Assembly: GCA_036541255.1 (NCBI GenBank)
Contig: JAZHDD010000017.1
Span: 1-64,000 of the forward strand
DNA length: 64,000 nt
Direction of reading: 5' to 3'
Origin: Paucidesulfovibrio sp036541255
GTDB taxonomy: Bacteria > Desulfobacterota > Desulfovibrionia > Desulfovibrionales > Desulfovibrionaceae
The position numbers were made by a program, and so were the translations under genes. The stretch's first letter is position 1, and each line of letters opens with the position of its first letter. Positions 17,842-26,250 of the stretch are shown piece by piece. The notes under the pieces are model-generated. The model was not told the origin of the DNA and made no database searches. It saw nothing but the letters and a program-made list of their open reading frames with translations.

Positions 17842-18279
17842 GTGCGGAGGAAAAGGAGCAGCCGGTTGGCGGCACCAGCGTCCCAAAGTGGTTTTACGCT
17901 CATCGAGCTGCTTGCCGTGGTCATCATCCTCGGCATGTTGGCCGCCGTGGTCACGCCGCGCTATTTCAGCCTGGTGGACGAGGCCCGTACCGCCGTGGCC
18001 CAGGGGGCCGTGGCCGAGGGCGTGGGCCGTTTCTATTCGGCCTACGGCCAATATCTCATCGAGAACAAGGGACGCCATCCCGCCAATCTTTCCGCGCTTT
18101 CCGGAGATTCGTACCTGGGCTTGTCCGGCGACAACAAAGTCGTTGCCGGAGATTTCCGGCTGACCTATTCGGGAGGCGCCGCAGGCGCGGACGTGAGCGT
18201 CAGCGTGGAAGACCAGATCAATGGAGCGTGGCAGCCCGTTCCCGGCGTGGGCAAGAGCGTGCCCTGGCCCGGCAGCTAG
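17842..18279 (+). CDS. Second MSHA-like prepilin, paralogue of the first
   Basis: A 145-residue prepilin with cleavage site QSG|FTLIELLAVVIILG (Phe+1, Glu+5). It shares AAVVTPRYF and a closing W-P-G with the pilin just upstream, so the two look like a tandem duplication. The start is uncertain. GTG 17842 gives a charged leader but has no ribosome site. TTG 17866 has AAGGAG 7 bases upstream but gives an uncharged leader. It has no cysteines. It could be a second major or an accessory pilin. Confidence 0.85.
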   Translation: MRRKRSSRLAAPASQSGFTLIELLAVVIILGMLAAVVTPRYFSLVDEARTAVAQGAVAEGVGRFYSAYGQYLIENKGRHPANLSALSGDSYLGLSGDNKVVAGDFRLTYSGGAAGADVSVSVEDQINGAWQPVPGVGKSVPWPGS

Positions 18280-18338
18280 CGGGGCGAACATGCCGTTGTG
18301 CAAATGCAGCGGCGAACCTCCAACCCAACGGACGCGTC

Positions 18339-19403
18339 ATGGTTCAAATGAGTTCCTTCTTCAAGATGCTGCACGAACGCGGCGGTTCGGATCTGCACCT
18401 TTGCGCCGGAGCCGTGCCCATGATCCGGCTGCATGGCACCTTGCAACGCGTCAAGCACAAGCCGTTCGACGAAGAAGAATTGAAGGGGCTGATCTACGAG
18501 ATCGCTCCAAAGCAGAAGATCAAGGAATTCGAGGAAACCGGCGACGTTGATTTTGCCTACGAAGTGCCGGGACTGGCGCGCTACCGCGTGAACTTTTTTC
18601 GCCAGCACCGGGGACTGGGTGCTGTTTTTCGGGAAATTCCGCAACAAATACAGAGTCTGGAACATCTCGGCCTGCCCGCCCAACTCGCGGATCTGGCCCT
18701 GCTGGACAAAGGCATCGTCATTGTGACCGGCCCCACGGGCAGCGGCAAGTCCACCACCCTGGCCGCGTTGGTGGATCACGCCAATGAAAAACGCCGGGAC
18801 CATATCCTGACCATCGAGGACCCCATCGAGTTTGTGCACGAGTCACGGGGCTGCCTTGTGAATCAGCGCGAAGTGGGGCGGCATACCAGCCATTTCAAGA
18901 CCGCTCTGCGCGCGGCCCTGCGCGAGGACCCGGACATCATCCTCGTGGGCGAAATGCGCGACTATGAAACTATTGCCCTGGCCCTGGAAGCGGCAGAGAC
19001 CGGGCATCTGGTACTCTCCACCCTGCATACCTCGTCGGCGATCAAGACCGTGGACCGTATCATCGACGTGTTTCCAGAGGAAATGCAGGCCCAGGTCCGG
19101 GCCAGTTTTGCGGAGTCGCTCCAGGCTGTCATTTCCCAGACATTGCTTCGGCGCGCCGACATGGAGGGCCGCGTTGCCGCCCTGGAAATCCTTACGGGCA
19201 CGCCCGCCGTGCGCAACCTGATCCGCAAGGGCGAGAATCACCAACTGGCTTCGGTCATGCAGACCGGCAGGCATTGGGGCATGCAGCTTTTGGACGAACA
19301 TTTGCGTTCCCTGCTGGAGCAGGGCGTCATCGATGTGGAGACGGCCCAAGCCCATGCCCGGGACAAGGACAAGTTCAAGACGGCTCCGGACAACGGGCGC
19401 TAG
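18339..19403 (+). CDS. pilT: PilT-type pilus retraction ATPase
   Basis: A 354-residue GspE-superfamily ATPase of PilT length, lacking the MshEN domain. It has Walker A GPTGSGKSTT (about 131-140), the Asp box LTIEDPIEF, Walker B DIILVGEMRD and the His box STLHTSSA. PilT depolymerises pili and drives retraction. A retraction motor encoded inside an MSHA-type operon suggests this pilus has its own. ATG 18339 (MVQMSS) is used; ATG 18348 is possible. Last gene of the plus-strand operon. Confidence 0.92.
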   Translation: MVQMSSFFKMLHERGGSDLHLCAGAVPMIRLHGTLQRVKHKPFDEEELKGLIYEIAPKQKIKEFEETGDVDFAYEVPGLARYRVNFFRQHRGLGAVFREIPQQIQSLEHLGLPAQLADLALLDKGIVIVTGPTGSGKSTTLAALVDHANEKRRDHILTIEDPIEFVHESRGCLVNQREVGRHTSHFKTALRAALREDPDIILVGEMRDYETIALALEAAETGHLVLSTLHTSSAIKTVDRIIDVFPEEMQAQVRASFAESLQAVISQTLLRRADMEGRVAALEILTGTPAVRNLIRKGENHQLASVMQTGRHWGMQLLDEHLRSLLEQGVIDVETAQAHARDKDKFKTAPDNGR

Positions 19404-19430
19404 TCGTTTTTCGGGCTGCGGGAGCATCGG

Positions 19431-19457
19431 CGGACAGAATCGGACAGATGCGGACAG
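19431..19457 (+). repeat. Three CGGACAG direct repeats at 10-base spacing
   Basis: CGGACAG occurs at 19431, 19441 and 19451, one per helical turn, between the convergent pilT and GGDEF genes. Function unknown. Confidence 0.6.
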
Positions 19458-19536
19458 CCCCGCTTTTCGATGAACGCGGGCTGCGGTTCAAGGTGACCGG
19501 TCCGGGCTCCGGGCAGATCAGGGCGCAGGGAAAGGT

Positions 19537-20502
19537 CTATTCCTGATTGTCGGCAAAGGCGCAGCAGAGCCTGTCGCGGCCTTGAGCCTTGGCCTTGTAC
19601 AAGGCCGTGTCGCTGTCGGCCACCAGTTGCGACGGATCGCTTCCGGCCAAAGGCAGAACCGTGGACATCCCCAGGCTGACCGTGACCAGTTCACCTGCGT
19701 CCGAGTCCGGGTGCGCCAGAGCCAGCTTGCGAAGGTTAGTACGTATGGCTTCGGCCACGAGCCGGGCACCGTTCTCGTCTGTGTCCGGGAGCAGGGCGGC
19801 GAATTCCTCGCCGCCGTAACGGGCCAGAAAGTCTGCGGGACGCTTGAACGCGGACTTGATGCTCTGGGCCACTCTCTTGAGGCAGCTGTCGCCTTCCAGA
19901 TGGCCGAGCGCGTCGTTGTACCGCTTGAAAAAATCAATGTCGATCATCAGCAGGGACAAAGGCACCTGCTCCCGGGCGCAACGCTGCCACTCGCGGAACA
20001 GCACCTCGTCGAAACTGCGGCGGTTAGCCACGCCTGTCAGGCCGTCCTGGCTGGCCAGGGCCTCAAGCTCGCGGGTCAGCCGTTCCAATTCACGCTCCCG
20101 TGCTTTGCGGCGGTCCATTTCCCGCTTGAGCCGCAAGGCTGAATCCACCCGGACGCGCAATTCCACGCGGTGCACCGGCTTGGTCAGATAGTCGTTGGCC
20201 CCGGCCTTGAACGCCTCTTCCAAATCCTCCAGCCGATCGCTGGCCGTGACGATGATGACGGGAATGTCTTCGAGATTCTTGTCTTTCTTGAGTTGCTTGG
20301 TGGCTTCGATGCCGTTCATGCCCGGCATTTCCAGGTCCATGAGAATGACGTCGGTGGAGGGCGGACCAGGCGAAGTGCGCAGAATGGCCAGGGCCTCCTG
20401 GGCCGAAGAGGTGCCCTGCACGTCGGAGAAGCCTTCGTTCAGGAGCACGGTTTCCAAAAGCAACCGGGAGGTGTCCGAGTCGTCAATGATCAGGATGCGC
20501 AT
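19537..20502 (-). CDS. Receiver-GGDEF diguanylate cyclase
   Basis: A 321-residue response regulator that should make c-di-GMP from two GTP. The receiver domain (about 1-125) has IDDSD, phospho-acceptor Asp in VILMDLEMP and the TKP lysine. A short coiled coil joins it to a GGDEF domain (about 150-315) with an intact GGEEF active site (about 230-234) and an RxxD inhibitory site (RPAD) five residues before it. It is the last gene of the minor-pilin operon, 2 bases after the small secreted protein. It thus lies opposite an operon whose MshE has a c-di-GMP-binding domain. Confidence 0.93.
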   Translation of the reverse strand: MRILIIDDSDTSRLLLETVLLNEGFSDVQGTSSAQEALAILRTSPGPPSTDVILMDLEMPGMNGIEATKQLKKDKNLEDIPVIIVTASDRLEDLEEAFKAGANDYLTKPVHRVELRVRVDSALRLKREMDRRKARERELERLTRELEALASQDGLTGVANRRSFDEVLFREWQRCAREQVPLSLLMIDIDFFKRYNDALGHLEGDSCLKRVAQSIKSAFKRPADFLARYGGEEFAALLPDTDENGARLVAEAIRTNLRKLALAHPDSDAGELVTVSLGMSTVLPLAGSDPSQLVADSDTALYKAKAQGRDRLCCAFADNQE

Positions 20503-20504
20503 GA

Positions 20505-20777
20505 CTACTCTTGGTGGATAAGTATTTCGCCGTAACGGGTCTTTGGGCTTTGAGCCGGAGCATGATTCCCGCCATTTTCTGCATTGTTTCGTTGCACAGC
20601 GGCATTGTGTTGCCGCCGGTTGTATTTGCCGTCATCCCTGGCCGTGGCCTGGTCTTCGGCCTGTTGCGCCGCCTGTGCACCGGGTTTGATGGTTGCGGGG
20701 CGTGCTCCAAAAGCGACCGGGAGGGAGGCTGAACAGAGCAGTAGCGCAGCGATCAGAAGAAAGAAAGTTTTTTGCAC
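20505..20777 (-). CDS. Small secreted protein of the minor-pilin operon
   Basis: A 90-residue protein with a clear Sec signal peptide (hydrophobic 4-17, cleavage near AFGA). The mature part is about 65 residues, rich in Q, N, A and charged residues (AAQQAEDQATARDDG, QRNNAENGG), hence probably disordered. No family is recognised. It sits 18 bases after the lectin-fold adhesin gene and 2 bases before the diguanylate cyclase, so it is probably co-expressed. It could be a periplasmic helper of the tip complex. Confidence 0.65.
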   Translation of the reverse strand: MQKTFFLLIAALLLCSASLPVAFGARPATIKPGAQAAQQAEDQATARDDGKYNRRQHNAAVQRNNAENGGNHAPAQSPKTRYGEILIHQE

Positions 20778-20795
20778 GTTGTCTCTCGTGTTTGG

Positions 20796-22970
20796 TCAGG
20801 GTTGCCGCAGCCCGGCCTGATACAGTGCCTGCACTTCGGCAGCGGAAAGCTGCCTATCATAAATGTACACTTCGTCGACTATGCCGTCAAAGGCGTAGTT
20901 GCCGTCTCCGAACTGCGCGCCGATAGTCAGGCTGGAATTGCGCGTACGCGGTTGTTGGGCCGAATTGACCGAACCTTCGCGCACACCGTTGACGTAAAGC
21001 TCCAATTCGTCCGCCCCTGCGTTGGTGTTCCAGGTGGCGGCCAGATGATACCATTGGTCGCGCTGCATGCTGGTGGTGGCTTTCACTTCCGTTTTGAAGT
21101 TGTTGTTGCGGATGAGCATGATGGAAGGGCTGTCGCGGTCGTCGGTGAACTGGAGCGAATAGGATTCGTCGAAGAAAATGCCGGTGAAGGGATTGAAGAA
21201 GGTATTTTCGCCCTTGTGGATGATGCCGCCCCAGGGAGTAAAGTCATTCATGTACACCCAGCAGGACAGGGAGCCTGCCGGGCTGAGGTTCAGGGAATTG
21301 TCGTGCGGGATTTCGGCCTGGCCACCGTTGATCGGGTCCATGAGCAGCCCGGAGCAGGCCGGGCAGCCCACTCCCGCCACCCACCACGCATCGGAGATCT
21401 GTCCGTCGTTGTGGTTGGTGGCGTTGAGGTCGTGCAGGCGGTCGCCCGAACCTTCATACATGGACCAGTGCGAGACGAAATCCTGGGGAACCTGGACTTC
21501 GGGGCACGGTACAGGATCGGGTTTGAAGGCCAGTCGAAAGCGGCCGATGGTGGCCAATTGTTTGGAGCCGCCCGTGGCCTCGGTCCATCCAAAGAAAATA
21601 TGCTCCATGTCGGTGTGGTGGACCTGATTGAGCACAATGGCGTCGGTAATGTCCGGTGCTGTTGCGGCATTAGCGGGATCATAATAGTCGGTGGAGGTAT
21701 CCTCGAAGTTGGCGGGCATGGGCTCGTTGTCCCGCTTGATCCAGGCGCTGAGCGTGTAGCAGTAGAAGCCCAGGTCGTTGGCCTCCAGCGAGCGGTTCAG
21801 TTCCATGCGCACCCTGAAGCGCCGGTGGTTGTTGGGCAAGCTGTTGTTCCATTCGCGAATCCAGTTGGCCGTCTTGTAGAAGAAGCCGTCAAAGCCGTCG
21901 CCGGATTCGCTCCAGTCGCCAGGATTGCGCGGCTCCGCATCGGTGAGCAGCCCCTCGCCGTGCCGGTTGTCGTCAAAGGCCTCGTCGCAGCCCCCCTGGT
22001 TCACCGCTCTTCCCCAATACACGAATGCGGCATGGTCGCGCGTCTGGCTGTCGCGCCGGGAGTTGGACTGGCAGGTCCGTCCGGAGCCGCTGTTGCGGTA
22101 GATGTCGATTTCCAGGGCCATCTTGGGCGGGGCAATGCCTTCCCCGGCCACGCCGGTTCCGCCGTAGCCGAGCAGTTCGCCCATGCTTGTGCCTATGGAG
22201 CCGCCGCAGGCCGTGGCCTTGTTGTTGGCCGCGCTGATGAGGGAGAAGGTGAAGCCGTCAGCCTCGCTGCCGGGCTGGAGCTCGAATTCGAAGTAGGTGC
22301 GGAAGCCGCTGCCCAGAGTGCAGTTGCCGTTCGTGCAGGTGCCGTCGTCACCGCCGTACCAGACGCAGCCGAACTGTTCGGCGGTGTCGCCGCCAAGCTC
22401 GATGACATTGTTTTCCGGGTCCACGTTGACGGCGGCTCCGCCATCCGGGCCGGCCGGTCCGCTGGTTCCGCCTTCCCCGGTTTCCTTGAAATCGCCCGTG
22501 TCGCCGTCCTCAAAGGCTATCTCGTCATCTCCCGTGATGCCAAGGATGAATGTTTCCGAGACTTGCGCCGTGGCCGGGTCCAGCCCGGCGCAGGAACTCC
22601 CCCGCGAGACCACGTGCAGATAATACGGGCCGGTGTTGCCGATCTGATAGGGCTGGCCGATGCTTACGAAAGTGAAGCTGCTGCCGTCGGAAAGCGTGTT
22701 GGTTCGCTGCGAGGAGGTCAATTGGGCGATGCGCGTCTGGACGTCGGTCAGGTCGCTCAGGGGGCGCAGTTCCGCCTGAGCGTAGCGCAGGCCGGATTCC
22801 GCGAGAAGCTCTGCCTGGGCCGCGCAATTGGGGCGGGCTGTGTTCTGCTCCGTGGAACTGAACATGGACACGGCCGCCGTGGTCAAACCTGCGAGCAGGA
22901 TCAAAACGACCACCAAAAAGATCAGAGTGCTTCCGCCCTGGTCGGCGGTGTTGTGCCTGGGTGTGAACAT
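20796..22970 (-). CDS. PilX/MshP-like anchor with two lectin-fold domains, probable pilus-tip adhesin
   Basis: A 724-residue protein. The N-terminus (GGSTLIFLVVVLILLAGLTTAA) is a PilX/MshP-type membrane segment. Residues about 160-440 resemble an L-type/legume-lectin-like fold (FEFELQPGSEADGFTFSLI, LGYGGTG, MALEIDIY). Residues about 500-715 form a LamG/concanavalin-like fold (WYHLAATWN, LELYVNGVREGS, FDGIVDEVYIYDRQLS). Several cysteines lie in the lectin part. In Vibrio, MshP and MshQ are separate neighbours and MshQ is the large tip protein; this looks like their fusion. It follows three minor pilins in the same operon. Confidence 0.82.
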   Translation of the reverse strand: MFTPRHNTADQGGSTLIFLVVVLILLAGLTTAAVSMFSSTEQNTARPNCAAQAELLAESGLRYAQAELRPLSDLTDVQTRIAQLTSSQRTNTLSDGSSFTFVSIGQPYQIGNTGPYYLHVVSRGSSCAGLDPATAQVSETFILGITGDDEIAFEDGDTGDFKETGEGGTSGPAGPDGGAAVNVDPENNVIELGGDTAEQFGCVWYGGDDGTCTNGNCTLGSGFRTYFEFELQPGSEADGFTFSLISAANNKATACGGSIGTSMGELLGYGGTGVAGEGIAPPKMALEIDIYRNSGSGRTCQSNSRRDSQTRDHAAFVYWGRAVNQGGCDEAFDDNRHGEGLLTDAEPRNPGDWSESGDGFDGFFYKTANWIREWNNSLPNNHRRFRVRMELNRSLEANDLGFYCYTLSAWIKRDNEPMPANFEDTSTDYYDPANAATAPDITDAIVLNQVHHTDMEHIFFGWTEATGGSKQLATIGRFRLAFKPDPVPCPEVQVPQDFVSHWSMYEGSGDRLHDLNATNHNDGQISDAWWVAGVGCPACSGLLMDPINGGQAEIPHDNSLNLSPAGSLSCWVYMNDFTPWGGIIHKGENTFFNPFTGIFFDESYSLQFTDDRDSPSIMLIRNNNFKTEVKATTSMQRDQWYHLAATWNTNAGADELELYVNGVREGSVNSAQQPRTRNSSLTIGAQFGDGNYAFDGIVDEVYIYDRQLSAAEVQALYQAGLRQP

Positions 22971-22980
22971 GGGGACTCCG

Positions 22981-23484
22981 TCAGAGGCGGATGAACGTTC
23001 TCGGCGTGACGCTCAGGCTGTAGGTGGTTGCTGCGCCGTCAAGCCGGAAGGAGATGTTGATGGAGGAGATTTCCTGGTTGGCGGCATCGCCGTCCATGTC
23101 GTTCTGCTCCACGTTGAGCACGAAGGCATTCACGTTTTCCAGCAGCAGGTAGTTGACGTTGTTGATGCTCAGAAACAGGGAGCCATTGGCCTGCCGGAGG
23201 GCTCTCGTGCCCGGCAGGTTGGGGTCCATGGAAGAATAGCTGAAGACGCTGTTGGCCGTCAGGCTGACCTGGCTCGTGCCGGGCAGGCCGCGTGCGCTCT
23301 TGAGTTCCAGCGATATGCGGTCCAGGGCATTGTGCGCGGCCTGGGCCGAGCGTGCCGTGTCCGCCGCGACAACGTAGCTTTCCACGCCCATGACCAGAAA
23401 CAGGGACGTGATCAGGGCCACCACCGAGAGGATCACCACGGTAGCCACGAGTTCTATGAGGGTGAAGCCGGAGTTGCCGCGCAT
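22981..23484 (-). CDS. MshO-like minor prepilin
   Basis: A 167-residue prepilin-like protein with leader MRGNSG followed by FTLIELVATVVILSVVALI (Glu+5). The remainder has a PilW/MshO-like head (DTARSAQAAHNALDRISLELK). Minor pilins of this group initiate assembly and sit at the pilus tip. It starts 3 bases after the MshD-like stop and ends 10 bases before the adhesin gene. Confidence 0.85.
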   Translation of the reverse strand: MRGNSGFTLIELVATVVILSVVALITSLFLVMGVESYVVAADTARSAQAAHNALDRISLELKSARGLPGTSQVSLTANSVFSYSSMDPNLPGTRALRQANGSLFLSINNVNYLLLENVNAFVLNVEQNDMDGDAANQEISSINISFRLDGAATTYSLSVTPRTFIRL

Positions 23485-23487
23485 GGG

Positions 23488-23952
23488 CTAGAATTCCACT
23501 GCGGGAAAGGAGCCGCCCGTGATGCGGCTCGCGGTGAGCAGGGTAGTGACGCGGTGCAGGCTGTTGCCGTTCTCCACAACAAAGGCCGTGACCTTGAGCG
23601 TGTTGGTGGGGGCCAGGGAAGGCTGTTCCGCACCTGCTGCGCTGAAGTTGATATAGGCCACGTCAACGTTGACCCCGTTTTGGTCGTATTTGCCTGCGGC
23701 CTCGTTGGTCACGATGGTGGACAGGGCCGAATCGGGATCGGCGCTATTCACGGCCTGGAGATAGTCGGACTGCACCCGCTCCAGGGCCTGCTCTGTGAGC
23801 GCCTCGTTGCGGGCCCGCAGCAGGGTGCGCGGCGATTCGGTCAGCCGGGGGCCGACAAACCCGATGATCAGGGAGGCCACGATGCCTATGAGCACCACGG
23901 CCACGATGGTCTCCACCAGAGTGAATCCCGAGAAAGAACGACTGCGGGTCAT
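23488..23952 (-). CDS. MshD-like minor prepilin
   Basis: A 154-residue protein with leader MTRSRSFSG followed by FTLVETIVAVVLIGIVASLI (Glu+5) and a short head domain. Length and operon position (second of three minor pilins) match MshD. The ATG overlaps the stop of the preceding gene (ATGA), so the two are translationally coupled. The frame is open further upstream but without a start signal. Confidence 0.85.
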   Translation of the reverse strand: MTRSRSFSGFTLVETIVAVVLIGIVASLIIGFVGPRLTESPRTLLRARNEALTEQALERVQSDYLQAVNSADPDSALSTIVTNEAAGKYDQNGVNVDVAYINFSAAGAEQPSLAPTNTLKVTAFVVENGNSLHRVTTLLTASRITGGSFPAVEF

Positions 23953-24428
23953 TGCACGTATCCTGTCTGGGGGATCACGGTCAGGGACGCGCTGTCCGCG
24001 GCGTCTTTGCGGGACTGGACCGTGACGGCGAGGGCTGTTGCCAGCGGGGTGGCCGAAGAGGAATGGGGAACGCCATAGGCGTCGAAAATCAGGTTGAAAG
24101 CGGTGATGGTGACGCCCTTGTCCACGAGATTGACGAGCAGGCCGTCTTCGCCGGGCAGGGGGCGTCGGTCTGCTGTTGAGCCGGGATTGTTGCCGGAAAA
24201 CAGCCAGCATTGATCGCCCTGGCAAGACAGGCCCCACGGCTGGCCGGATTTGAGTGCACGGGACTGGGTGTAGCGAAGGTGGGCGCGCAGGGCCTCGGCC
24301 TGGGGGCGGGCCGAAGCGCCGAGTATGTCGGTGTTCATTGCGACCACTACGGAGAGCAGGCCGATGACGACGATGACAGTCACGAATTCGAGCAGGGTAA
24401 AACCGTATTGCGGGGAAGCGGGGCGCAC
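23949..24428 (-). CDS. MshC/GspH-like minor prepilin
   Basis: A 159-residue prepilin-like protein, RPASPQYG|FTLLEFVTVIVVIGLLSVV with Glu+5. Its GspH/MshC-like head contains one cysteine pair (SCQGDQCW). GTG 24428 is chosen because AGGAG lies 9 bases upstream and gives a short leader. First gene of the minus-strand operon; the roughly 200-base gap in front is shared with the divergent alkaline phosphatase gene. No clear promoter was recognised there. Confidence 0.8.
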   Translation of the reverse strand: MRPASPQYGFTLLEFVTVIVVIGLLSVVVAMNTDILGASARPQAEALRAHLRYTQSRALKSGQPWGLSCQGDQCWLFSGNNPGSTADRRPLPGEDGLLVNLVDKGVTITAFNLIFDAYGVPHSSSATPLATALAVTVQSRKDAADSASLTVIPQTGYVQ

Positions 24429-24633
24429 TCGAATCTGCTCCTGGGATTGGGATGGACGGTCCCTGCAAGGTAGCAGAGTGGACCACGCCAGTAAAGGGAC
24501 TGGTGTGGAAACGTAACAGTGATGGCACGCAAACTCCATCGCTGCGCAACGTCCCGTCGCATGTCCGTAACTGATTTCGGATAAAACCGTCCTCAATTCA
24601 ACCGCATCATTCAGCCCAAGGAGGGTTTTCCAG

Positions 24634-26187
24634 ATGACTGTACGTTCCCGCGGCATTGCGTTCGTGTTGACTCTTGTACTTGCGGCGGTGCTGGCCCTTG
24701 CCGGTTGCAAGCAAGAGGAGAAAAAAGCTGAGACATCGGCTCCGCAAATAAAAGTTGCAGAGGCCGCCACAGCTCCCCAGGCAAAATACGTTTTTTTCTT
24801 CATAGGTGACGGCATGGGCCTGCCCCAGCGCGCCGCCACCAATGAATACCTTGGTCGCAAGCTGGTCATGGACGAGTTCCCTGCCCAGGGCATCACCACC
24901 ACCCATGCCGCGGACCGGTTCATCACCGGTTCGGCCGCCTCGGCCACGGCCCTGTGTACCGGATCCAAGACCAACATCAACTACATTGGCGTGGACAAGG
25001 ATCTCAAGCCCCTCAAGACCATCGCCGAGATGGCCCGCGACAAGGGCATGAAGGTCGGCATCGTCTCCAGCGTGTCCATTGACCACGCCACTCCGGCCGC
25101 CTTTTACGCGCACGTCAAGACGCGCAAGATGTACCACGAAATCGACCACGCCCTGGCCGAATCCGGTTTCGACTTTTTTGGCGGCGGCGGGTTCAAGGAC
25201 CCCCAGGGCAAGAGCAAGCTCAAGAAGGACCCCGAGGCCAAGGTGCTGGGCGACGCCCTGGAAAAGGCCCGGGCCAACGGCTACAGGTACGTGAACAACA
25301 AAAACGATTTCCTGGCCCTGAAGTCGGGCGACGGCAAGGTCATCGCCGTGAACGAGTGGCTTCAGGACGACGAGGCCATGCCCTATGTCCTGGACATGAC
25401 CGCAAAGGACATCACCCTGCCTGAATTCACGGGCAAGGCCATTGAGATGCTGGATGGCGACAAGGGCTTCTTCCTCATGGTCGAGGGCGGCAAGATCGAC
25501 TGGGCCTGTCATGCCAACGATGCCGCCGCTGCCGTGACCAACAACGTCTCCTTTGACGATGCGGTCAAGGTCGCCATGCGGTTCGCGGCCAAGCATCCGG
25601 ACGAGACCCTGATCGTGGTCACGGGCGACCATGAGTGCGGCGGCTTGACCCTGGGCTTTGCCGGGACCAAGTACGAGAGCTATTATGACGTGCTCAGCGG
25701 CCAGAAGGTTTCCTTTCAGAAGTTCACGGACGAAATTATGAAGGATTTCCGCACCCAGGGTGGCGACTTCGAAGCCATGAAGCCCCTGATCACGCGGTAT
25801 TTTGGCCTGAAATTCGAAGGCGACGCCTCGTCCGACCGCATGGTTTTGCAGGCGCATGAAATCGCCCAGATCCAGAGCGCTTTCAACCGCTCCATGTCCG
25901 GCGAGGACAAGGCCGGCGGCGGGGAGTACGTGCTCTACGGCGATTACGATCCGCTCTCCGTGACCCTGACCCATGTGCTGAACGGCAAGGCCGGTCTGGG
26001 CTGGACTTCCTACCAGCATACCGGCGTGCCCGTGAGTACCTCGGCCATGGGCGTGGGCGCCGAATTGTTCAACGGTTCCTACGACAACACCGACGTGGCC
26101 AAGCGCATCATGAAGAGCATGGGCCTGCCCGCCGAAGTGCAGTATCTCGGCCAGGCCGCTGCCCCGGCCATGACCGCCGCAAATTAG
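24634..26187 (+). CDS. Alkaline phosphatase family lipoprotein
   Basis: A 517-residue PhoA-superfamily phosphomonoesterase. A lipoprotein signal ends at Cys25 (LALAGC), so it is anchored on the periplasmic side. Metal and active-site motifs are visible: FIGDGMG (Asp59), FITGSAASATALCTG with the nucleophile at about Ser100, EGGKIDWACH and TGDHECGG. The residue before the serine is Gly where E. coli PhoA has Asp. AAGGAGG precedes ATG. I found no convincing Pho box upstream, so phosphate control is not shown. Confidence 0.93.
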   Translation: MTVRSRGIAFVLTLVLAAVLALAGCKQEEKKAETSAPQIKVAEAATAPQAKYVFFFIGDGMGLPQRAATNEYLGRKLVMDEFPAQGITTTHAADRFITGSAASATALCTGSKTNINYIGVDKDLKPLKTIAEMARDKGMKVGIVSSVSIDHATPAAFYAHVKTRKMYHEIDHALAESGFDFFGGGGFKDPQGKSKLKKDPEAKVLGDALEKARANGYRYVNNKNDFLALKSGDGKVIAVNEWLQDDEAMPYVLDMTAKDITLPEFTGKAIEMLDGDKGFFLMVEGGKIDWACHANDAAAAVTNNVSFDDAVKVAMRFAAKHPDETLIVVTGDHECGGLTLGFAGTKYESYYDVLSGQKVSFQKFTDEIMKDFRTQGGDFEAMKPLITRYFGLKFEGDASSDRMVLQAHEIAQIQSAFNRSMSGEDKAGGGEYVLYGDYDPLSVTLTHVLNGKAGLGWTSYQHTGVPVSTSAMGVGAELFNGSYDNTDVAKRIMKSMGLPAEVQYLGQAAAPAMTAAN

Positions 26188-26211
26188 ATCCACCTCCTCC
26201 AACCCTCCGGC

Positions 26212-26231
26212 GGGGCGGCTTCGGCCGCCCC
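26212..26231 (+). terminator. UUCG-loop hairpin after the phosphatase gene
   Basis: A perfect 8-bp stem GGGGCGGC / GCCGCCCC closed by TTCG, without a T run. Possible weak terminator or mRNA 3'-end protector. Confidence 0.55.
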
Positions 26232-26250
26232 TGACCGGTGGAACCACAAC

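Noticed and set aside
19448..19546. 32-codon frame after pilT (MRTAPLFDERGLRF...)
   Set aside because: No ribosome site, it starts inside the CGGACAG repeats and overlaps the end of the cyclase gene. Not enough support to call a gene.
20772..22994. 740-residue plus-strand frame opposite the adhesin gene
   Set aside because: Its translation is low-complexity Val/Gly/Ala without motifs, while the minus strand encodes clear lectin folds. Shadow frame.
24429..24633. Possible Pho box before the alkaline phosphatase
   Set aside because: No tandem CTGTCAT-like repeats with the right spacing were found on either strand.
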